Below are positions 1-4,959 of a DNA stretch of 5,470 bases, one piece after another (the first letter of the stretch is position 1; every line of letters begins with the position of its first letter). The translations under genes were made by a program, and so were the position numbers. The stretch is from positions 1 to 5,470 of the forward strand of contig JARDZQ010000153.1 in assembly GCA_029240775.1 (NCBI GenBank), given 5' to 3'. Below the pieces are notes generated by a model. The model saw only the letters and a program-made list of their open reading frames with translations, made no database searches and was not told the DNA's origin. The stretch comes from Rubrobacteraceae bacterium. Lineage in GTDB: Bacteria; Actinomycetota; Rubrobacteria; Rubrobacterales; Rubrobacteraceae.

Positions 1-674
1 TGGTTTCGGGCCAGGTGCGTCAGGCCATCGTCGAGGGCGGGTTCCCGCTGGTGCTCTCCGGCAACTGCAACACCGCCGCCATCGGGGCTATCGCGGGCGC
101 CGGCCCAGAAGGTCTGGGTATCGTTTGGTTCGACGCCCACGGGGAGTTCAACACGCCGGAGACGACCACGACCGGCTTCATCGACGGCATGGGCCTGGCC
201 ATCGCCGTGGGGCGCTGCTGGAAGGCGATGGCAAAGGGCGTGCCCGGGTTCGCGCCGGTGCCCGAGGCAAACGTGGTGATGGCGTGGGTCCGGGAGTTGG
301 ATGGGGCAGAGCAAGAGCGGTTGGATGCCTCAGGGGTCGCCGTCGTCGGCGCGCATCTCATCGAGAAGCAGGGTTTGCAGGCACTAGGTGCGGCCCTGGA
401 TGACCTAAAAACCAGGATTGGTAGGGTCTACGTGCACGTGGACCTTGATGTCCTCGACGCCGAGAAGGTTGGCGAGGCCAACGAGTTCGCCACCGAAGGC
501 GGCCCGGACGCAGAGGAGCTCCAAGCAGCGCTCGGCATGGTTCGGGAACGCTTCGAGGTAGCCGCAGCCGGGATCGCTTCCTACGATCCAACCTTTGACG
601 CGAACGGACGGGTCCTACGCGCGGCTATCGCGAGCGCGAGCGCGCTGACCAGCCCCACAAGCCCCACTGGCTAG
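1..674 (+). CDS. Arginase/agmatinase-superfamily protein, 5' end outside window
   Basis: The reading frame is open from the left edge (frame begins at base 3) to TAG at 672-674, giving about 223 visible residues. Superfamily members are usually near 300, so roughly 70-80 N-terminal residues are missing, and the in-frame GTG at 15 is probably internal. Seen in order are a GNCNTAAIGAIAG stretch where classical enzymes have GGDHS, then WFDAHGEFNTPETT (the DAHxD metal motif), VHVDLDVLD (the second DxDxxD metal motif), and SYDPTFDANGR near the end. Family knowledge: these enzymes are di-manganese ureohydrolases acting on arginine, agmatine, formimidoylglutamate or related guanidino compounds. Here the histidine ligand of GGDHS is replaced by Asn and the last Asp of DAHxD by Glu. 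This GNC-type motif occurs in an actinobacterial branch, so substrate and even catalysis are uncertain. The C-terminus ends in a tandem AGCCCCAC(A/T) repeat encoding TSPTSP. The fold is confident, the reaction is not. Confidence 0.88.
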   Translation, partial: VSGQVRQAIVEGGFPLVLSGNCNTAAIGAIAGAGPEGLGIVWFDAHGEFNTPETTTTGFIDGMGLAIAVGRCWKAMAKGVPGFAPVPEANVVMAWVRELDGAEQERLDASGVAVVGAHLIEKQGLQALGAALDDLKTRIGRVYVHVDLDVLDAEKVGEANEFATEGGPDAEELQAALGMVRERFEVAAAGIASYDPTFDANGRVLRAAIASASALTSPTSPTG

Positions 675-918
675 GAACGGCCAGGAATGCTTGGGCAGGG
701 TGCGGGTGGCGCGCTAGCGGACGCGTGAGCACGAAAACACCCAATCCTTAGAACTACGTTTCCGTGCCTGGCTGAGCGAGGACAGCGCCAACGTGCTCTT
801 CCATTGCGAGAGGTCTGATCGATGAGCCCTCAGGACAGGAGCGGGTACGTAGTGTTGGCAGCTACTCACCTGATTCTAGTGCCTCTGAGGGGTAGCGATG
901 CGTTGTTGGCAGTGTGGG
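675..918. other. Convergent intergenic gap with no supported gene
   Basis: These 244 bases separate the end of the arginase-like gene (+) from the end of the small membrane-protein gene (-). Transcripts from both sides should stop here, yet I see no GC-rich stem followed by a T-run on either strand. Weak structures only are present: TGGCTG/CAGCGCCA (769-774 and 783-790), GCTAC/GTAGC (861-865 and 892-896), and two copies of TGTTGGCAG (853-861 and 904-912). A 36-codon frame lacking a start codon (718-825) and an ORF from ATG 822 show no recognisable family. Confidence 0.5.
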
Positions 919-1116
919 TCAGAAGACGACCGACGCGAAGACCTGAAGCCACAATACGGATGCAACGACCGCCACGAGCCCGAGGCAGAGGTCGACCAGA
1001 ACTGCGTCACCGCGCGAGGTCTTCGGGTCTCGGGAGACACAGCCCAAGAACAGCCCAACAATAGTGAGCAGCAACGCGGGCCACGCGTAGACCAGCCAGG
1101 CACCCCATGAACTCAC
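919..1116 (-). CDS. Small two-helix membrane protein, translationally coupled (GTGA overlap)
   Basis: A 65-residue protein of unrecognised family. I place the start at GTG 1116-1114, whose last two bases are part of the stop codon of the upstream ParB-like gene (TGA 1115-1113). This GTGA overlap is the classical layout for translational coupling, and a purine-rich GAGGG lies 4 nt upstream. A longer frame from TTG 1179 exists, but it overlaps the upstream gene by 67 bp and adds a hydrophilic, Cys-containing tail that looks like out-of-frame translation. The protein is almost entirely two hydrophobic segments (about residues 6-27 and 38-63), joined by the polar loop SRDPKTSRGD with three basic residues. 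By the positive-inside rule the loop should be cytoplasmic and both ends outside. The first segment starts with several Trp/Tyr residues (SWGAWLVYAW). No catalytic motif is visible. It may be a membrane anchor or partner for the ParB-like protein, but that rests only on gene order. Confidence 0.6.
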   Translation of the reverse strand: MSSWGAWLVYAWPALLLTIVGLFLGCVSRDPKTSRGDAVLVDLCLGLVAVVASVLWLQVFASVVF

Positions 1117-1613
1117 GCAGCCCTCGTCTCCGACCCGGCCGCACGTCTGGCATCCCGACTTTCGACGCGGGTGGGCCAAAACTCCGTCACGTCCGCCTCC
1201 ACGGCCGGCACACCATGGTAGCGGGCGACGGAGACGCGGTGGTTGCCGTCCAGAACGAAGTAGGCATTGCCCAGCTTGTACAGGCTCACCGGCGGAAGCA
1301 CTTTATCTCGGTAAAATGCCAGATCCACGCGCTTCCACCTCTCTCCCGCTGCCGCGCGAAGAGGCATGAAGTACCGGTCGAAGTCCCTGCGGCGTCCCAC
1401 GCTGCCGACTATCTTCTCCAGATCAACGACCCGTATCCCTTTGCGCACCCGGTTGTACGCTAGCTGCGACCTTCGGACATCGTCGAAGGGGATCGGTGTG
1501 TCGTGAGACGCGGGTTCTCCTCGCAAACGTAGCACCAACCGTCGCAGCCACCCCCGGCGCCGGGCGCGGCCGAAATCTTTGTCGACTTGCTCGTTAAGAT
1601 CCATCAAGAGCAT
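1113..1613 (-). CDS. ParB-like (ParB/Srx fold) domain protein
   Basis: A 166-residue protein. Residues 10-32 are strongly basic (GRARRRGWLRRLVLRLRG). Residues 60-82 hold IRVVDLEKIVGSVGRRRDFDR, the usual lead-in of this family. Residues 106-134 hold LPPVSLYKLGNAYFVLDGNH followed by RVSVARYHG, which matches the ParB/sulfiredoxin-like core; DGNHR (122-126) occupies the place of the ParB GEHRR nucleotide-binding box. Family knowledge: such stand-alone ParB-like proteins are common in Actinomycetota and Chloroflexota, usually without a ParA partner, and their role is mostly unknown. Nucleic-acid or nucleotide binding is plausible, and chromosome partitioning is unlikely here because no parA or parS is seen. 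The start is ATG 1613, preceded by AGGAG with 7-nt spacing; a second in-frame ATG at 1604 is possible. The ribosome-binding site lies within a stable inverted repeat (1616-1659). The gene ends in a GTGA overlap with the membrane-protein gene, so the two very likely form an operon. Confidence 0.82.
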   Translation of the reverse strand: MLLMDLNEQVDKDFGRARRRGWLRRLVLRLRGEPASHDTPIPFDDVRRSQLAYNRVRKGIRVVDLEKIVGSVGRRRDFDRYFMPLRAAAGERWKRVDLAFYRDKVLPPVSLYKLGNAYFVLDGNHRVSVARYHGVPAVEADVTEFWPTRVESRDARRAAGSETRAA

Positions 1614-1615
1614 CC

Positions 1616-1659
1616 CTCGGCTCCTCTCTTCTGGCTTTGAGGCCAGTCTAGGAGCCGAG
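1616..1659 (-). promoter_or_regulatory. Leader hairpin sequestering the ribosome-binding site of the ParB-like gene
   Basis: Bases 1616-1625 (CTCGGCTCCT) and 1650-1659 (AGGAGCCGAG) form a perfect 10-bp GC-rich inverted repeat. In the minus-strand mRNA the 3' arm contains AGGAG (1625-1621), the Shine-Dalgarno of the ATG at 1613, and the stem ends two bases before that ATG. An inner stem CTGGC/GCCAG (1631-1635 with 1642-1646) sits inside the loop. The 5' arm supplies CUCCU, an exact anti-Shine-Dalgarno mimic. Folding would therefore hide the ribosome-binding site. No T-run follows on either strand, which argues against an intrinsic terminator. What would open the stem (heat, ligand, protein, sRNA) is not visible. 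Confidence 0.6.
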
Positions 1660-1665
1660 TGGCCA

Positions 1666-1713
1666 GGTTTAATCTACCGAAGGTCGTACCCGGTGGTTTA
1701 GTTCCGGTTTAAT
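1666..1713. repeat. Three GGTTTA direct repeats and possible -10 between LuxR and ParB-like genes
   Basis: GGTTTAAT occurs at 1666-1673 and 1706-1713, and a shorter GGTTTAG at 1695-1701, all in one orientation (TTAAACC / CTAAACC on the coding, minus strand). The first copy overlaps a TAGATT hexamer (minus, 1676-1671), which matches the -10 consensus at 4 of 6 positions. It would start RNA near 1664, just upstream of the leader hairpin. There is no good -35. Direct repeats ahead of a promoter with a poor -35 are what an activator of the MalT class would use, but binding by the neighbouring LuxR protein is inference. Confidence 0.3.
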
Positions 1714-1723
1714 TTGAAAGGGG

Positions 1724-4438
1724 CTAACCGAGCAAGCGTAGTTCACGCGCCCTCGCGACGGCCTGGGAGCGGTTACGCACGAGCAGCTTGCCGAAGATGT
1801 GGTGGACGTGCGCCTTGACGGTACCCACGGAGAGGTAGAGTTCGCGGGCTATCTCCGCGTTCGACAGCCCGGCAGCGACGAGCTCGAGCACCTCTATCTC
1901 GCGTTCGCTCAGAGGTTCGAGGCCGGGAGCAGGGCTTCTTCGTGAACCCCCGTTGCTGGAAGGTGGTGCCTCAAGGGCAAAATGTTCCAGCAGCCTGCCA
2001 GCGTAGTCGTCGGGGGCGACAGCGTAGGTTCCATCGTCGTGCGACTCTCGGATCAGCCTCTCGAGCAACGCGGCCATCGGCGGTCCCTCGTCGACGAAAA
2101 GGCGCACGAAGCCCTCCGGTTCGGCCAGTGCGAGGGCTCGCTTCAATGAGTGGAGCGCACCTTCCGTATCACCTCGTCCGTTGAGGGCGAGGGCGCGGAG
2201 GATGAGAAGCTCTATTTCGTGCGCCGTGCGGCCATCGGACACTGCGTCCTCCAGCAGCCGGTCGAAGAAGTCGAGCGCCTCGTCGGTCCTGCCTTCCCCG
2301 AGCAACACGCGGGCCATCGTGATCCGCTCGAAGTGGCGCGGGTAGCTCATGTAGTCCTGGGTCGCTCCGTACTCTCGCGCCCAGCGCGTCGCCGACTGTA
2401 CGTCACCCTGCGCCAGGTAGAACCGCGCCTGCCGCGCCCATATGAGCGGCCACCTCGGCGTGAGCCTGCCGGCCTTCCTGATGAGGGAATGCGCACCTTC
2501 GGCGTCCCCGCGGGCCATCAACACGCGGGCGAGGTTGACATAGCCGTAGACCAGGATCTTCGCCTCGCCGCTCCTTCTGCCGTGCTCGATACCCTCCTCC
2601 AGGTGTCGCCGCGCCTTGTCCAGTACTCCGCGCTCGTAGAGGAGCTCGCCAATCCCCGTGTGGATCATGCCGGCGACCGAAGGCACTCCCTCTGGTCGAC
2701 TCTCGGCCAGCCGCTGCCCTTCCAAGAGAAGGTCTTCAGCCACTCGGAGTCGTCCCCTGGAGATTTCCAGAGAAGCCTGGTATCGGAGGGCGAACAAGGC
2801 CGTCCGCAAGTCGTCGGCGTCCCGACCGGTGGCGGCAGCCCTGGCGAACGCCTCACTGGCGGCCTCGATGTCTCCGACTGAGCAGCTGGCGTGGCCCAGG
2901 TCCAGCGCCACGTCGCCGCGCAGGTGGAGCTCGTCCTCGGGCAGCAGGTCCAGGGCCAGATTGCAAAACTCTGTCGTGAGGGGTGCGTCCTGCCGCATTG
3001 CAGCCATGCGGGCGCGTATGACGCAGATCTCACCCAGCATCGTGCGCTCCTTATCTGAGAGTCCCGCAGTCGAAGCTCCGGCGTCGAGCCCCAGACCCTC
3101 CTCTGTATCCCGGAGTCGGCGCTCGGCCTCCTCCAGCCCTCCGGAATGGACGAGCGCCCAGGCGTAGAGGAGGGAGAGCTGCGGGCGGTGGCGCGCTAGC
3201 CGATCGGGCAGCGTCCCCAGCCAGCGGAGCAGAAGGGACGCGTCCACGTACGTGCGCCGCACGCCAGTCTCTTCCTCGATCAGGCTCGCCGCCCGCTCGA
3301 AGTCCTCTGCGGCAAGGGCATGCTCGATCGCCCCAGACAGACACCCATCCGCCTCTTCCCAGAGCCCGGCGCGGTGGTGCAGTTCGAGGATCAAGTCCGG
3401 GTGCTCTCGCGCGAGGCGTTCGCGCAGGAAGGCAGCGAAAAGGTGATGGTAGCGGTAGTAGCGCCCGCCTTCGTCCAGCGGCACCAGGAAGAGGTTGTCC
3501 CTGTTGAGCTTCTCCAGCATCTTTTGACCGTCGGTAGTGTCCGTGAGTGCTTCGCACAGGGACGCGTTCAGGGTCTCGACGACGGAGGTCTTGAGCAGGA
3601 ACTCCCGGACGTCCTCCGGCTGACGGGAGAGGACCTCATCGGCCAGGTAGTCGAAGACGTGGCGGGCGCTCCCTTCCAAGGCCTCGACGGGGCTGCTGGT
3701 GTCGTCCTTGCCCCCCCGGAGGGCGTGCGCCGCCAACTGCAGGCCGGCGATCCACCCCTCCGTCCCTTTTTCCAGCGTTGCGACCCTCTCCGCAGTGAGG
3801 CTCAGGCCCATCGTGCGGCCAAGGAAATCCGCGGCCTCTTCGTGGGTGAAGCGCAGGTCCGGAGCGCCAAGCTCTGTCAACCTTCCCCGCGCGCGTAGCT
3901 GCGGTAGCGGCAGAGGAGGACTTGTACGGCCGGCGACGACCAGGTGCAACGGCGGCGGCGAATGGTCCAGCAGGAAGGCGAGTGCGTCGTGGATAGTCTC
4001 CGAGCGTATGGTGTGGTAGTCATCGAGCACGAGGACGAAGTCGCGCGGCACCTCCAGGATCTCGTTGCTGAGCGCGGTGAGGATGGGCTCGAGCTCCTCC
4101 CGAGACTGCAGGGACCTCAGGAAAGCACGCGTGGCTTTCCCGAAGTCCTCGTAGATCGTCCCGATGGCGGCAACCAAGTACAGGAGGAAGCGCACCGGAT
4201 CGTCGTCCCTTTCGTCAAGCGAGACCCAGGCTACCGGAAGTTCGCTACGCCGGCTCCAGACCGCGAGCAGAGTCGTCTTGCCGAAACCGGCCGGCGCGGA
4301 GACGAGAGTCAACTCGCGCCGCGCGCCCTCATCCAGCCGCTCGTGGAGACGCGGGCGAGGCACGACGTCGGGACGGCCACGGGGCACGTAAAGCTTGGCT
4401 CTGAGTATCTGCCGGTCCATAAGTTTCGCTTCTTCCAT
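1724..4438 (-). CDS. MalT/LAL-type LuxR transcriptional activator (STAND NTPase + TPR + HTH)
   Basis: About 904 residues, numbered from ATG 4438, which matches the usual 850-950 of large ATP-binding LuxR (LAL) regulators. The N-terminus ILRAKLYVPRGRPDVVPRPR is typical. Walker A is APAGFGKTT (from about 48, Lys54), and Walker B is VLVLDDYH (Asp139/Asp140). GRTSPPLPLPQLRARG (170-185) and YYRYHHLFAAFLRERL (327-342) are further hallmarks of the class. Residues ~390-775 are helical TPR-like repeats that in MalT bind the inducer and mediate self-assembly. The C-terminal LuxR helix-turn-helix begins at LSEREIEVLELVAAGLSNAE (843) with recognition helix SVGTVKAHVHHIFGKL. The common KLGV after it is KLLV here. 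Role (family): signal- and ATP-dependent multimerisation, then transcription activation at direct-repeat sites; the inducer is unknown. Start choice: TTG 4459 has no Shine-Dalgarno. ATG 4438 has none either, but a TACAAT 7 bp upstream fits a leaderless mRNA. ATG 4420, with a weak GGAAGAAG upstream, is the alternative. The next gene on this strand is the ParB-like gene, 110 bp away. Confidence 0.93.
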   Translation of the reverse strand: MEEAKLMDRQILRAKLYVPRGRPDVVPRPRLHERLDEGARRELTLVSAPAGFGKTTLLAVWSRRSELPVAWVSLDERDDDPVRFLLYLVAAIGTIYEDFGKATRAFLRSLQSREELEPILTALSNEILEVPRDFVLVLDDYHTIRSETIHDALAFLLDHSPPPLHLVVAGRTSPPLPLPQLRARGRLTELGAPDLRFTHEEAADFLGRTMGLSLTAERVATLEKGTEGWIAGLQLAAHALRGGKDDTSSPVEALEGSARHVFDYLADEVLSRQPEDVREFLLKTSVVETLNASLCEALTDTTDGQKMLEKLNRDNLFLVPLDEGGRYYRYHHLFAAFLRERLAREHPDLILELHHRAGLWEEADGCLSGAIEHALAAEDFERAASLIEEETGVRRTYVDASLLLRWLGTLPDRLARHRPQLSLLYAWALVHSGGLEEAERRLRDTEEGLGLDAGASTAGLSDKERTMLGEICVIRARMAAMRQDAPLTTEFCNLALDLLPEDELHLRGDVALDLGHASCSVGDIEAASEAFARAAATGRDADDLRTALFALRYQASLEISRGRLRVAEDLLLEGQRLAESRPEGVPSVAGMIHTGIGELLYERGVLDKARRHLEEGIEHGRRSGEAKILVYGYVNLARVLMARGDAEGAHSLIRKAGRLTPRWPLIWARQARFYLAQGDVQSATRWAREYGATQDYMSYPRHFERITMARVLLGEGRTDEALDFFDRLLEDAVSDGRTAHEIELLILRALALNGRGDTEGALHSLKRALALAEPEGFVRLFVDEGPPMAALLERLIRESHDDGTYAVAPDDYAGRLLEHFALEAPPSSNGGSRRSPAPGLEPLSEREIEVLELVAAGLSNAEIARELYLSVGTVKAHVHHIFGKLLVRNRSQAVARARELRLLG

Positions 4439-4445
4439 TGAGGGA

Positions 4446-4451
4446 ATTGTA
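4446..4451 (-). promoter_or_regulatory. Candidate -10 element for a leaderless LuxR-gene transcript
   Basis: TACAAT (5 of 6 to TATAAT) lies on the minus strand with exactly 7 bases between it and the A of ATG 4438. RNA would begin at or one base before that ATG. This is the arrangement of leaderless genes, which are common in Actinomycetota, and it accounts for the missing Shine-Dalgarno at this ATG. A -35 box is not convincing (TTCCGA at 18-bp spacing is the best). The element lies inside the 5' end of the phosphotransferase remnant. Confidence 0.4.
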
Positions 4452-4457
4452 CTCGAC

Positions 4458-4473
4458 AACTCGGCAAACTCGG
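4458..4473. repeat. Tandem AACTCGG repeat upstream of the LuxR-gene -10
   Basis: AACTCGG is present at 4458-4464 and again at 4467-4473 (period 9), with a degenerate third copy, TACTCGA, at 4450-4456 overlapping the -10 candidate. TCGGCA (4461-4466) also forms a 6-bp inverted repeat with TGCCGA (4479-4484). The position, directly behind a possible promoter, suits an operator, but two short copies could also be chance or junction debris from loss of the phosphotransferase N-lobe. Confidence 0.3.
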
Positions 4474-4833
4474 AAGCGTGCCGACGCCGCGACGGCGGCG
4501 TGGGAAGCGGCGCTCCCGGCGACGTGGCACGACCCGCCCGTGTGGTTTCACGGTGACGTTGCCGCGGGGAACCTGCTGGTCGAGGGGGGTAGGTTAAGCG
4601 CCGTCATCGACTTTGGGACCTCGGGCGTGGGCGACCCCTCGTGCGACCTGGCGATCGCGTGGACCCTGTTCGACGGTGAGAGCCGGGAGGCTTTCCGCGC
4701 CGCACTCGGGCCGGACGACGTGACCTGGGCGCGGAGTCGTGGTTGGGTGCTGTGGAAGGCCCTGATCACGCTCGCCGGACACATAGACACCAATCCCCTA
4801 GAAGCAGCAAGGGCCCGACGCGTAATCGACTAG

Positions 4834-4959
4834 GTGCCCGCTGAGCACGAGCGCGGTTAATTGCACGGATCGCCACCTCCAAAAGACGCTCCTGATGTCC
4901 TTCTCAGATCTCTATTCGCCCGAGTGCGTAGAAGAAGTGTGTTCTCGGAAGTTGCGGAG
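4834..4959. other. Convergent gap between phosphotransferase remnant and TetR gene
   Basis: Bases 4834-4860 are the relict tail of the phosphotransferase frame. The rest holds no gene. The only inverted repeat noticed is CCGAG/CTCGG (4919-4923 and 4944-4948), with a 20-base loop and no T-run, too weak to call a terminator. Confidence 0.4.

Larger units (their letters stand above)
4438..4833 (+). pseudogene. Remnant of an APH-fold phosphotransferase (C-lobe only)
   Basis: The frame carries the C-terminal lobe of the aminoglycoside-phosphotransferase/choline-kinase-like family. It has WFHGDVAAGNLL with the catalytic-loop HxDxxxxN pattern (His38, Asp40, Asn45 counted from TTG 4438), then AVIDFG with the metal-binding Asp58, and GVGDPSCDLAIAW. 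It ends LITLAGHIDTNPLEAARARR-VID. Full members are about 300 residues. Here the ~160-residue ATP-binding N-lobe is missing, because the frame is closed by TAA at 4420-4422 and what lies upstream is the divergent LuxR coding sequence. Homology seems to begin near 4480. At the 3' end TAG 4831-4833 stands where relatives have a Glu codon (VIDEVLA-type tail), and the frame then continues VPAEHERG to TAA 4858-4860, so a GAG-to-TAG change is likely. The start would be a poor TTG. Without the N-lobe no kinase activity is expected; I read it as a decayed gene. Confidence 0.75.

Noticed and set aside
712..719. Palindrome CGCTAGCG as an operator or terminator
   Set aside because: A lone 8-bp palindrome with no loop, no T-run and no second copy; not enough to support a function.
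853..912. TGTTGGCAG direct repeats (853-861, 904-912) as target-site duplication around a mini-element
   Set aside because: The 42-bp interior has only a 5-bp inverted repeat and no transposon-end features; one 9-bp repeat in a gap of this size can arise by chance.
822..1064. 80-codon plus-strand frame starting ATG 822
   Set aside because: Only its first third is outside the membrane-protein gene. The rest is an Arg-rich antisense shadow, no family is recognisable, and no good Shine-Dalgarno is seen.
1117..1179. N-terminal extension of the small membrane protein from TTG 1179
   Set aside because: It overlaps the ParB-like coding region, which is well supported, and GTG 1116 gives a classical GTGA coupling overlap with a nearby GAGGG.
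1616..1659. The inverted repeat as an intrinsic terminator of the LuxR gene
   Set aside because: No T-run follows on either strand, and the 3' arm coincides with the Shine-Dalgarno of the next gene, which fits translational control better.
1942..4441. Several long plus-strand frames opposite the LuxR gene (for example 2150-2881 and 3320-3898)
   Set aside because: They are composition shadows of a GC-rich gene: biased toward Arg, Pro, Ala and Ser, with no domain signature, while the minus strand encodes a complete recognisable LAL regulator.
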